From: Xanthomonas arboricola
GTDB taxonomy: Bacteria > Pseudomonadota > Gammaproteobacteria > Xanthomonadales > Xanthomonadaceae
Direction of reading: 5' to 3'
Length of the DNA stretch: 45,791 bases
Assembly: GCF_003353015.1 (NCBI RefSeq)
Contig: NZ_QREM01000009.1
Span: forward strand, 1,016,048-1,061,838
Shown here: piece after piece, positions 18,338-26,857 of the stretch
How positions within the stretch are numbered: position 1 is the first letter of the stretch
Layout: each line of letters starts with the position of its first letter
Notes under the pieces: model-generated
What the model saw: only the letters and a program-made list of their open reading frames with translations
What the model was told of the DNA's origin: nothing
Database searches by the model: none
Program-made: the position numbers and the translations under genes

Positions 18338-18513
18338 CCCTGCTCAACGACCCGGCGCCTTCGGCGCGCTTGCCTCACGCTGGGGTTGCGGCCACGTCCG
18401 CTTCGCGGATACGTCCTCCCGACGTTCGCATCGCGGCAATCTCCGACCCGCCATCGGGCAACATCGACGGCATGACACCGACCAGGGCTTGACCTGCGCG
18501 GTATCCTAGGGCG

Positions 18514-20310
<1,797 letters not shown>

Positions 20311-20448
20311 TGCAACAGCGCGTGCCATTGCGGTGACGGTGCTGCCACGACAATCCGCGCAATCGACAGCGCGCATTCAATCAGCCGTTGCTAGTTTCAC
20401 GAGGCGACCTGGCACGCGCTGTCAGTCCCTCCTGGTAGAGTCCATCCG

Positions 20449-20931
20449 ATGAAACGCAGCCTGCTTCTTTTGGCCACTCTGTTCGCTGCCGGCGGCGCGC
20501 TCGCCCAGGCGGGTGAGCACGGCGCCGAGCCGGGATCGGCGCGGTCGCTGGACCTGAGCGTTCCGCAAGCCCCGGTGCAGTATCGCTCCGACCCCGCGTA
20601 CAGCACCGACCCGCCGGGTACCTTCTACGGCGACAAGAGCGGGCCCAAGCCGGCGTTGACCCGTCCCAGCGCGGCCTCGCTGGCCGCCGAGCGTGCCGAG
20701 CAATGCCAGGGCAAGCTGCATGGTGCGGTCGAGACCGGCATGGGCTACTCCAACCGTGGCGGCAACAGCAACTGGCAGGCGGTCAACCTGAACTCGTGCA
20801 AGACCTATTACGACGACGACGGCAAGGCGCATCAGATCGGCGTCAGCATCAGTGTCGGACGCGGTGAAGGCCCGGTTTTCGGACCGCGCTACGGTCCCGC
20901 AGGCTATGGCCCTGGCCCATTCGGCTGGTGA
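20449..20931 (+). CDS. Secreted protein of unknown function
   Basis: Protein of 160 residues with a clear signal peptide (KRSLLLLATLFAAGGALAQ). The mature chain starts with a Pro/Ser-rich linker (VPQAPVQYRSDPAYSTDPPG), then a compact region with two cysteines (AEQCQGKLHG, NLNSCKTYYDDDGKAHQIGV) that could form one disulfide, and a Gly/Pro-rich tail (GPRYGPAGYGPGPFGW). Probably periplasmic. No family recognised. Confidence 0.75.
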   Translation: MKRSLLLLATLFAAGGALAQAGEHGAEPGSARSLDLSVPQAPVQYRSDPAYSTDPPGTFYGDKSGPKPALTRPSAASLAAERAEQCQGKLHGAVETGMGYSNRGGNSNWQAVNLNSCKTYYDDDGKAHQIGVSISVGRGEGPVFGPRYGPAGYGPGPFGW

Positions 20932-21009
20932 CCGTACGGCCCCGTCTGCGTTGACAGAGGGTTCACTGCCGCATCGCTGAGAATGTGGCTTGCCTTACGA
21001 GACGTGCTC

Positions 21010-21414
21010 ATGTCACAGAACAAGGAACGGCCGGTTGTATTCGTCGTCGAAGATGGCGATGGCACCCGACAACTCAGCTGCCTTGTGCTGGAAAGCTATG
21101 GTTTCACCTGCCGCAGCGCCGGCTCGGTCGAAGAAGCGCTGACCCTGATCGAGAGCGACCCGCGCGTCGATGTCCTGTTTTCCGACATCCATTTCCCGGG
21201 TGGTCTGACCGGTGTGGATCTGGCGCTCAAGACCGCGCACGCTCCCTACCATCTGCCCGTGCTGCTTACCTCCGGGCTGGCGGTGGAGTATGTGGAAGAG
21301 ATCCTGCCCGACGGCGTGGCCTTCCTCGAAAAACCCTACACGCCCGAGCAACTGTTGAGTGCGATCCGTAGTGTGATGGCCAAGCACCGGGGACTGTTCA
21401 CCCCGGTCGCGTGA
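21010..21414 (+). CDS. Single-domain response regulator
   Basis: Receiver domain of 134 residues without an output domain. Phosphoacceptor Asp59 (VDVLFSDIHFPGG), acidic pair Glu14/Asp15 (VVEDGDG), Thr87 (LPVLLTSG) and Lys108 (AFLEKPYTPEQL) are all present, so it should be phosphorylatable. The frame is open from an upstream ATG at 20983, but MSQNKERPVVFVVED from 21010 starts exactly before the first strand. No histidine kinase is nearby; partners are unknown. CheY-like stand-alone receivers of this type are common in Xanthomonas. Confidence 0.85.
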   Translation: MSQNKERPVVFVVEDGDGTRQLSCLVLESYGFTCRSAGSVEEALTLIESDPRVDVLFSDIHFPGGLTGVDLALKTAHAPYHLPVLLTSGLAVEYVEEILPDGVAFLEKPYTPEQLLSAIRSVMAKHRGLFTPVA

Positions 21415-21943
21415 TGCAGGCGGTCGCGACTGCATGGCAGCCAGCGATCCTGGAATGAAGCTGCAGCGCGATGTGCCAGCAACCCGGCGTCGCTGCGCTG
21501 GCAGACTGGCAACGCGCGATGGCACGGCGGATGTCGGGAATGGCCCGACAAGCTGTCGGCGCGGGCCCGATTTACGTGACGCATACCTCATTTAAACTGC
21601 AGCCACCGGACGCGAGGCCTGTTGGGCCGCTCGACTCGCGAGGCGCTGAGCACGCCCCCGCCGGGACATCGCCGGCACCGGGGCAGCACACGGCCGGAAT
21701 TCGGTCGGCTTGCCGTTGCCATGCATCCGGCCACCCTGTCAGCCATGCCGATGCCGGCGTTGCAACGGCAGCGCAGCAGGCATCTGCCGAACGCCTACGC
21801 ACGCCACCGTCGCGCGCGCTTGCCGCATGGGTCACGCATCGCCGCTGCGGTCCAGCAATGAAGCGTCTTTCACGCTACCAAGCAGGCCGCTCGTTAGGCT
21901 GACGTCAGTGCAGCACTTGGCTGCGAAGACTCAGGACATTCCC
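21415..21943. other. Intergenic region without recognised gene
   Basis: This 529-bp stretch has open frames on the plus strand (for example 21471-21902), but their translations are Arg/Ala/His-rich, lack a ribosome-binding site and resemble no family. I see no repeat or terminator with a T-run. Confidence 0.4.
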
Positions 21944-22054
21944 ATGGGCGACAATTCGTTTCTGTCACCGGCCTTCATCATTCTGGTAGTCGGCGTGATC
22001 GCCGTCGTGTTCTGGCTGGTGACCCGCGCCAAGAAAAAGCGCAACAAGAAGTAG
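21944..22054 (+). CDS. Small single-pass membrane protein
   Basis: Peptide of 36 residues: MGDNSFLSPA, then one hydrophobic helix (FIILVVGVIAVVFWLVT) and a strongly basic tail RAKKKRNKK. The positive-inside rule puts the N terminus in the periplasm and the basic tail in the cytoplasm. A CAGGAC element lies about 10 bp before the ATG. Small proteins of this shape are conserved in Xanthomonadaceae to my recollection, but no function is known to me. The high-quality helix and sharp ending on a Lys cluster argue that it is real. Confidence 0.6.
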   Translation: MGDNSFLSPAFIILVVGVIAVVFWLVTRAKKKRNKK

Positions 22055-22352
22055 GCGTTGAAGAGAGTGATCCTGGCATCGGGGTGCGCAACGCAGCGTG
22101 CGCTCGATGCGTCATCGCAGTACACCGCCGAACGTCCAGGGGGCGGCTGATGCGCTTGCGCTCTTTACCTGGCGCGGTCACTTCGCGCTACGTGCGTGCA
22201 TGCACGCGCATCGGTGCTGAAACAGCCCGGGCAGCCGCGCCTGACAGCGATCGCGCCATGTTGCAGTCGCGCAACGCCTGAAGCCTGCAAGATGCCGTCG
22301 GCAGCGGCATGCCACCGCATCGCCACCACGCGCGTCCAGCAGCCAGCACCCG
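22055..22352. other. Intergenic region without recognised gene
   Basis: About 300 bp between the small membrane protein and the convergent pseudouridine synthase. No gene, tRNA or T-tailed hairpin is recognised. Confidence 0.35.
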
Positions 22353-23063
22353 TCAGAAACGCTCGCCGGCTGGCAGATAGCGCCATTGGCCGATGGCTAG
22401 CTTGCCCAGCGACACCCGGCCCACGCGCAGGCGCCGGATGCTGACCACCTCCAGCCCCACCGCATCGCACATGGAACGCAGCTGGCCGGGTTGCACGTGC
22501 TTGATCGCAAACCGCAGACGCTCCTCGTTCTGCCAGCTCACCTTGCACGGCGGCAGACTGCGTTGCTGATACACCAGGCCATGCGCAAGCCGCGCCATGC
22601 CGTAGGGGCGCAACTCCCCGCGCACCTCCACCAGGAACTCCTGTTCGATGGAGGTGGCATCGGCACCGAGCCTGCGCAGCACGCGGCCGTCCTGGCTCAG
22701 CACCAGCAAACCGCTGGCCTCGTCCTCCAACGGTAGCGGCGCGCTCAGGCGCAGGAAGTGCCGCTTCAGCACGCGCATCTCGAGCGGGTCCAGGACGCTG
22801 CGCGTTGCTGCAGTGGCCAGTGCCAGTGCCGCCTCGGCGCTCATGCCCGCCGGCTTGTGCAGCAGCAGCGTGGCAGGCTCGGCAGCTTCGAGCACGGCGT
22901 TTTCCGCCAGCGTCACCTGCGCCGCGGTCGCCAGGGCTTGCGGCTCCTCGACCACGGCCCCGTCCACGCTGACCCAGCCGCCCTCGATGTATTGCTGCGC
23001 CTCGCCGCGCGAGCAGCCAAACAGCGCGGCCACGCATTTATCGAGACGGATCGGATCGGACAT
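22353..23063 (-). CDS. RsuA/RluF-type pseudouridine synthase, divergent active site
   Basis: Protein of 236 residues. An N-terminal S4 RNA-binding domain (RLDKCVAALFGCSRGEAQQYIEGGWVSVDG) is followed by the RsuA-type synthase core: LLLHKPAGM, SGLLVLSQDGRVLRRL, EQEFLVEVRGEL, QPGQLRSMCDAVGLEVVSIRRLRVGRVSLGKL and GQWRYL. The usual catalytic motif GRLDxxTxGL appears as LPLEDEASGL (residues 110-119): the ungapped alignment puts Glu113 at the catalytic Asp position, with Asp114 next to it, and the Arg is missing. rRNA uridine is the family substrate. Activity is therefore uncertain. It may belong to a known divergent subfamily of S4/RsuA-like proteins in proteobacteria. Confidence 0.82.
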   Translation of the reverse strand: MSDPIRLDKCVAALFGCSRGEAQQYIEGGWVSVDGAVVEEPQALATAAQVTLAENAVLEAAEPATLLLHKPAGMSAEAALALATAATRSVLDPLEMRVLKRHFLRLSAPLPLEDEASGLLVLSQDGRVLRRLGADATSIEQEFLVEVRGELRPYGMARLAHGLVYQQRSLPPCKVSWQNEERLRFAIKHVQPGQLRSMCDAVGLEVVSIRRLRVGRVSLGKLAIGQWRYLPAGERF

Positions 23064-23180
23064 CGGACGAGCTCTGCATCAGGGGACGGCAGTGTACGTG
23101 CTGGGTCGGCGGATGCGTGAGGCCGGCTTCTGCACCGCCCGACGACGTGGGAAACTGGGCGCTCACACAGGAGATCGCAG

Positions 23181-23387
23181 ATGTTCATCAAGTTCGGCAC
23201 CACCCGGATCCGCCTCAACCATATCTCCGTCGTCAACGATCCCTTCAATGCAGGCGAAAACTTCGGGTCGTATTGCCATTCGGTGCGGGTCGGCCTGCTC
23301 TCCGGCGAGGAAGTCTTTGCACGCTTCAATACCGAAAGCGGCGCCGAGCAGCTTCATGCCGAAGTACTCGCTGCGCTGGAAGGCTGA
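23181..23387 (+). CDS. Small protein of unknown function
   Basis: Protein of 68 residues with an AGGAGA ribosome-binding site at 23169-23174. The sequence MFIKFGTTRIRLNHISVVND...SVRVGLLSGEEVFARFNTESGAEQLHAEVLAALEG reads as a small beta-strand plus C-terminal helix protein, soluble and cytoplasmic. The pattern (ISVVND, VRVGLLSGEE, F.TE..AEQ...EVLAAL) has normal coding composition. It has no signal peptide and no neighbour that hints at a role. Confidence 0.65.
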   Translation: MFIKFGTTRIRLNHISVVNDPFNAGENFGSYCHSVRVGLLSGEEVFARFNTESGAEQLHAEVLAALEG

Positions 23388-23461
23388 GCGCAGCACCCGC
23401 AGTCCCGCCGTGCGCGTGACCCATCACGCGCGATGCGCGGTGCCGACACGAGCAGCCGGCC

Positions 23462-23554
23462 ATGCCGGCGTGCAAACAGGGACGCGGCTTTGCGGTGTTG
23501 GCTTCCGAGGTACGCACGCTCGCGCAGCGCTCCGCCGGTGCGGCCAAGGAGCCA
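23462..23554 (+). pseudogene. Remnant of a methyl-accepting chemotaxis protein
   Basis: The translation from 23462 contains KQGRGFAVLASEVRTLAQRS followed by AGAAKE, which matches the highly conserved signalling hairpin tip region of chemotaxis receptors (consensus EQGRGFAVVAxEVRxLAQRSAxAAKEI). The match stops after about 30 codons on both sides, with no receptor sequence before or after, so this is a decayed fragment, not a gene. Confidence 0.75.
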
Positions 23555-23688
23555 GCGGTCGGCACTGTGCCATGGCCAGGTCGCATTGCACGGATGGCAT
23601 TTCGCGCGGCCGCAGCGACGACCGGCTCGCCGTGCCACGCCGAGCCTGCTAGCCTTTCCGCCTGTTCTGTTGTGATTGCCGATCCGTC

Positions 23689-24363
23689 ATGAAAAAAGCC
23701 GTTGTTCTGTTGTCCGGGGGCATGGATTCCGCTGCCGTCATCGCGCTTGCGCAGGAGCAGGGCTTTGCCGTGCATGCCCTGAGCGTGCGCTACGGCCAGC
23801 GCCATACCTCCGAGCTGGACGCCGCCGCGCGCGTGGCTGCGGCGCAGGGCGTGATCGCGCACAAGGTGGTGGACGTGGACCTGCGCAGCATCGGCGGCTC
23901 GGCGCTCACCGACGACATCGACGTGCCCGATGCCGGTGGTGCCGGCATTCCGGTCACCTACGTGCCGGCGCGCAACACCATCATGCTGTCGCTGGCACTG
24001 GGCTGGGCCGAAGTGATCGGCGCCAACGACCTGTTCTGCGGCGTCAACGCGGTCGATTACTCGGGTTACCCCGACTGCCGGCCCGAATTCGTCCGCGCCT
24101 TCGAAGTGCTGGCCAACCTGGCCACCAAGGTGGGCGTGGAAGGCGCCGGCCTGCGCGTGCATGCGCCGCTGCAGTTCCTCAGCAAGGCCGACATCGTGCG
24201 TGAAGGCCTGCGCCTGGGCGTGGACTTTGGCCTGACCGTGTCTTGCTACCGCGCCGACGCCGACGGACGCGCCTGCGGCCACTGCGACGCCTGCCGCCTG
24301 CGCGCGGCCGGTTTCGCCGACGCCGGCGTCGCCGACCCCACCCACTACGCCATTTCGCCTTGA
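23689..24363 (+). CDS. queC: 7-cyano-7-deazaguanine synthase QueC
   Basis: ATP-dependent enzyme of 224 residues converting 7-carboxy-7-deazaguanine and ammonia to preQ0 in queuosine synthesis. The N-terminal PP-loop is [27 protein letters not shown] and [19 protein letters not shown] are family signatures; the zinc site is [21 protein letters not shown] (four Cys). It lies 47 bp before tRNA-Lys. Its pathway partner queE is on the opposite strand 2.5 kb away. Confidence 0.96.
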   Translation: MKKAVVLLSGGMDSAAVIALAQEQGFAVHALSVRYGQRHTSELDAAARVAAAQGVIAHKVVDVDLRSIGGSALTDDIDVPDAGGAGIPVTYVPARNTIMLSLALGWAEVIGANDLFCGVNAVDYSGYPDCRPEFVRAFEVLANLATKVGVEGAGLRVHAPLQFLSKADIVREGLRLGVDFGLTVSCYRADADGRACGHCDACRLRAAGFADAGVADPTHYAISP

Positions 24364-24376
24364 CGCCGGTGTAGGG

Positions 24377-24382
24377 TAGAAT
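24377..24382 (+). promoter_or_regulatory. Possible -10 element for tRNA-Lys
   Basis: TAGAAT at 24377-24382, followed by a GC-rich discriminator and 28 bp to the tRNA, looks like a stable-RNA -10. The -35 is unclear: TTGACG at 24360-24365 is only 11 bp away. Read-through from queC is an alternative. Confidence 0.35.
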
Positions 24383-24410
24383 GCGCACCCCGGCGCGCTG
24401 CCGGGACAGT

Positions 24411-24486
24411 GGGCCGTTAGCTCAGTCGGTAGAGCAGAAGACTTTTAATCTTTTGGTCGATGGTTCGAATCCATCACGGCCCACCA
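24411..24486 (+). tRNA. tRNA-Lys (anticodon TTT)
   Basis: A 76-nt cloverleaf. The acceptor stem pairs GGGCCGT with ACGGCCC, followed by discriminator A and an encoded CCA (24484-24486). The D arm is GCTC-AGTCGGTA-GAGC. The anticodon arm is GAAGA-CTTTTAA-TCTTT with TTT at positions 34-36. The T loop TTCGAAT is standard. It is followed by a strong intrinsic terminator. Confidence 0.97.
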
Positions 24487-24503
24487 ATCAGACCAGCAAC
24501 GTG

Positions 24504-24527
24504 AAGGGCGCCCAGGGCGCTTTTTTT
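24504..24527 (+). terminator. Rho-independent terminator of tRNA-Lys
   Basis: GCGCC at 24508-24512, loop CAG, GGCGC at 24516-24520, then seven T. The AAGG before the stem extends pairing into the T-run. It lies 17 nt after the CCA of tRNA-Lys and ends the queC-tRNA transcript. Confidence 0.9.
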
Positions 24528-24744
24528 GTGCCTGCGGACAATCCACCGGCAACTGCGCAGCCGTGCAGCGTGTTGCACGGCCACGCGGTCGAATGGGTCG
24601 CGGCGCCTATCGCAGCGCGCATGGCGTGGCCCAAGCCAGCACTTCCCTGCCCGATCACGCTGCGCCGGCCGTCAGGTCCTGGGCCCGGGCTGGCGGCCGT
24701 GTCGTTCCCGCTGATCAACCGGCTCGGGTCTTCTGGACAGGCGA

Positions 24745-25038
24745 TTACACGCGCCGCGTTCGTCGCGCGGCCCCAGCGGCGCGAGCCTGCTTGCGCAGCC
24801 ACGTCAGCACGCCCACCGCAGCGTCCACACGCATGCAGACATGCAGACGGCCCAGCACGACGCTCTGCGCATCGCTGCCCGGCAAGACCTCGTCAAAGCC
24901 AGTGGCTTCGCAGGCGATCAGCACTGGCGACAGATCGGGCTGCGCGTCGGAATGCAGCATCGCCAACACATAGCCCTGCATCACCTCGACGCTGAGAACC
25001 ACACCGTCACAGACGCGGAATTGCTTGTTGGCGCTCAT
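24745..25038 (-). CDS. Unknown protein, second gene of leader-controlled operon
   Basis: Protein of 97 residues (MSANKQFRVCDGVVLSVEV...). It alternates strands and turns (YVLAMLHSDAQPDLSPVLIACEATGFDEVLPG) and ends with a helix and a very basic tail (WLRKQARAAGAARRTRRV). No signal peptide or membrane helix. Its ATG overlaps the stop of the upstream small gene (ATGA), so translation is coupled and the two form an operon. I do not recognise the family. The opposite strand has no competing gene. Confidence 0.6.
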   Translation of the reverse strand: MSANKQFRVCDGVVLSVEVMQGYVLAMLHSDAQPDLSPVLIACEATGFDEVLPGSDAQSVVLGRLHVCMRVDAAVGVLTWLRKQARAAGAARRTRRV

Positions 25039-25256
25039 CGCTGCATCTCCGAGCGGCCATCGACGCCAACGATCACCGCAACCAGATGACGATAGGCAGA
25101 CGTAAGGAGGTGAAAGGGTTTGCTGGGGCCTTCGCCGCTCGACGTCATGTTGAACGAGGCTGCACGGTTCCAATCGAATGCGTTGGCGGCCGGATCGAAA
25201 TGGCGGACGATCTGGCACGCAGCAGATGCGGGCATTTCATGGGTGTCGTAAGACAT
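25035..25256 (-). CDS. Unknown small protein, first gene of leader-controlled operon
   Basis: Protein of 73 residues starting MSYDTHEMPASAACQIV with a central FDPAANAFDWNRAASFNM segment and a helix-like KPFHLLTSAYRHLVAVIVG. It is preceded by AAAAGGA with good spacing (7-8 nt) to ATG 25256; that Shine-Dalgarno is buried in a 7-bp hairpin (25260-25284). The frame stays open upstream through the leader, but those residues encode the RNA structure and are not taken as protein. It ends in ATGA with the next gene. Cytoplasmic by composition; function unknown. Confidence 0.6.
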   Translation of the reverse strand: MSYDTHEMPASAACQIVRHFDPAANAFDWNRAASFNMTSSGEGPSKPFHLLTSAYRHLVAVIVGVDGRSEMQR

Positions 25257-25259
25257 GCT

Positions 25260-25284
25260 GGATTCCTTTTGTGTTTTGGAATCC
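25260..25284 (-). promoter_or_regulatory. Shine-Dalgarno-occluding hairpin
   Basis: GGATTCC (25284-25278) pairs perfectly with GGAATCC (25266-25260) around the loop AAAACACAAAA; AAAAGGAA forms the ribosome-binding site, and the stem ends 3 nt before the ATG. The GGA in an A-rich context also resembles an RsmA/CsrA site. The 5' arm is shared with the preceding 10-bp hairpin (overlap 25282-25284), so only one is likely to be fully formed. Confidence 0.6.
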
Positions 25285-25422
25285 GCCACCCAGACGCCAA
25301 TCGGGGTGGCGGACGGTACGCGGTTGGCGTGCCGGCCAAAAGGAACCGGTGGGCCTTGCGGCCCCCGCGCACCGCCCGCCGTAAACGCTGGCCGGCATGC
25401 ACCCGCGACGATGCGGGCAACT

Positions 25423-25452
25423 AAAAAGCGCCGTGCATCGATCGATGGGCGC
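25423..25452 (-). terminator. Terminator-like hairpin inside the leader
   Basis: On the minus strand GCGCC (25452-25448) and GGCGC (25432-25428) enclose the self-complementary CATCGATCGATG, followed at once by five T (25427-25423). The 5' arm can instead pair with GGCGC at 25461-25457 (loop ACCA), which would prevent the terminator, an attenuator-like arrangement about 170 nt before the first start codon. Confidence 0.55.
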
Positions 25453-25541
25453 TGGTGCGCCTTTTGGTTCGGGACGCCAATCCCGGTCGCCGAATGGGCG
25501 GCGACGCGGGAATACTCGCTCTGCCGCTTGGCGCCTGTCAA

Positions 25542-25784
25542 CGCAAAGACACACCGCCGCGACAAGGCGACGGTTGCGACGAAATGCGGCGAAAGCACTG
25601 CCCGCCGAGCCAGCAAAACCTGAAACTCCGGCACATCCCGCGGGGCGATCAGCCGGGCCGATGCGGCTGCGCCCATATATCGCAAGCCCTGGCGGGACGG
25701 AACTGGCGCGGCAGCAAATGCGAATTCCCATGCCGCGCCCCGTTTCCTATCGTTGTTGACTCAACGACACGCGAGCGCAACGCC
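25542..25784. other. Gap between leader promoter and aldo/keto reductase
   Basis: Carries the divergent upstream region of the aldo/keto reductase gene. I see no gene; the reductase frame stays open across it from 25455 but the residues are unlike the family. Confidence 0.35.
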
Positions 25785-26651
25785 ATGAGCAACATCGAAA
25801 AAGCCGGCACGTTTCTTCTTGGAGATCGCAGCGTCACCCGCATCGGCTACGGCGCGATGAAGCTCGCGGGGCCCGGCGTGTTCGGCCCGCCCAAGGATCG
25901 CGAGGGCGCGCTGGCCGTGCTGCGCGAGGCGATGGCGCAGGGCGTCAACCATATCGACACCAGCGATTTCTATGGGCCGCACACCACCAATCAACTGATC
26001 CGCGAGGCACTGCATCCCTACCCGCAGGCGCTGACCCTGGTCACCAAGATCGGTGCGGCCCGCGGCGCGGATGGTTCCTGGCTGCCGGCCTTCTCGCCGC
26101 AGCAACTGGTCGAGGCGGTGCACGACAATCTGCGCAACCTGGGGCTGGAAACGCTGGAGGTGGTCAACCTGCGCGTGATGTTCAAGACCCAGGAACCGGC
26201 GGAAGGCTCGATTGCCGAACAGCTGGAGACCTTGCTCGCGCTGCAGCGCGACGGCCTGGTGCGGCACATCGGCATCAGCAACGTCACTGCGACGCAGGTG
26301 GCCGAGGCGCGCGCCATGACCGACATCGTCTGCGTGCAGAACATGTACAACATCGCGCATCGGCACGACGACGCACTCATCGACGCGCTCGCGCGCAACG
26401 GCATCGCCTACGTGCCGTTCTTCCCGCTGGGCGGTTTCTCGCCATTGCAATCGTCCACGCTCGCCGCTGTTGCCGGGCGCCTGGCCGCAACCCCGATGCA
26501 GGTGGCACTGGCCTGGCTGCTGCAGCGCTCGCCCAACATCCTGCTGATCCCGGGGACCTCGTCGGTGACGCATCTGCGCGCCAATCTGTTCGCGGCGGAA
26601 CTGAAACTGCCGGCCGATGCCGTCGAGGAATTGAACAGGATCGCAGCATAG
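25785..26651 (+). CDS. Aldo/keto reductase, PdxI/YdbC-type
   Basis: NAD(P)H-dependent oxidoreductase of 288 residues. It matches E. coli YdbC/PdxI (pyridoxine 4-dehydrogenase/pyridoxal reductase) closely by memory: RIGYGAMKLAGPGVFGPP, QGVNHIDTSDFYGPHTTNQ, TLVTKIGA, VHDNLRNLGLETLEVVNLRV, RHIGISNVT, VQNMYNIAHR, YVPFFPLGGFSPLQSS and ALAWLLQRSPNILLIPGTSS. Catalytic Asp, Tyr and Lys are in DTSDFYG and TKIG; the usual catalytic His position is Asn (VVNLRV), as in YdbC. Predicted role is vitamin B6 salvage or detoxification of carbonyls. ATG 25785 gives the family length; there is no obvious Shine-Dalgarno. Confidence 0.9.
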   Translation: MSNIEKAGTFLLGDRSVTRIGYGAMKLAGPGVFGPPKDREGALAVLREAMAQGVNHIDTSDFYGPHTTNQLIREALHPYPQALTLVTKIGAARGADGSWLPAFSPQQLVEAVHDNLRNLGLETLEVVNLRVMFKTQEPAEGSIAEQLETLLALQRDGLVRHIGISNVTATQVAEARAMTDIVCVQNMYNIAHRHDDALIDALARNGIAYVPFFPLGGFSPLQSSTLAAVAGRLAATPMQVALAWLLQRSPNILLIPGTSSVTHLRANLFAAELKLPADAVEELNRIAA

Positions 26652-26655
26652 ACGC

Positions 26656-26683
26656 AGGTGCTGTCTCCTGGCAGGCAGCACCT
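26656..26683. terminator. Hairpin after aldo/keto reductase
   Basis: AGGTGCTG (26656-26663) and CAGCACCT (26676-26683) pair perfectly, with a further CCT/AGG pairing inside, 5 nt after the stop codon. No T-run follows, so intrinsic termination is uncertain. Confidence 0.45.
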
Positions 26684-26857
26684 TGCACCCGGGATCTGGC
26701 GCGGCCAACGAAGCGTGGCGGGTGGTCGGCAGGCGGGTGCGGACGGCATGCCAGCAACCGCAGTGGATGCCTGGCACACGCCGATTGCAGGCAACCGGCC
26801 GCGCCCGCTTTTTTTGGATGAGCGCAGTCGCTCTATCGCTCAGCTTGGCGCTCGCGC

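Larger units (their letters stand above)
25257..25541 (-). promoter_or_regulatory. Structured leader, candidate riboregulator of the two-gene operon
   Basis: Read on the minus strand, from 5' to 3': promoter TTGACA (25541-25536), 18-bp spacer, GAGTAT (25517-25512); hairpin GTCGCCG/CGGCGAC (25486-25505); hairpin GGGA-TTGGCG-TCCC (25471-25484); hairpin GGCGC-ACCA-GCGCC (25448-25461), which shares its 3' arm with a terminator-like stem (25423-25452); hairpin CCCGC/GCGGG (25402-25417); hairpin GGGCC-GCAA-GGCCC with a GNRA tetraloop (25351-25364); TTCCTTTTG (25337-25345), perfectly complementary to the Shine-Dalgarno region (25263-25271); a 10-bp hairpin TCCGCCACCC/GGGTGGCGGA (25282-25313) with TTGGCGT in its loop; and the Shine-Dalgarno-occluding hairpin (25260-25284). 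Several pairings exclude each other, as in attenuators or riboswitches. What it senses is unknown. Confidence 0.55.

Noticed and set aside
21471..21902. Plus-strand open frame of 143 codons in the gap after the receiver gene
   Set aside because: No ribosome-binding site, no recognisable domain and atypical composition.
25455..25784. N-terminal extension of the aldo/keto reductase
   Set aside because: The open frame runs through the structured leader; similarity to YdbC/PdxI begins at MSNIEKAGTF, so the extension is non-coding.
24411..26700. Integrative element bounded by a duplicated tRNA-Lys 3' end
   Set aside because: No integrase and no visible second copy of the tRNA 3' end; only the position is suggestive.
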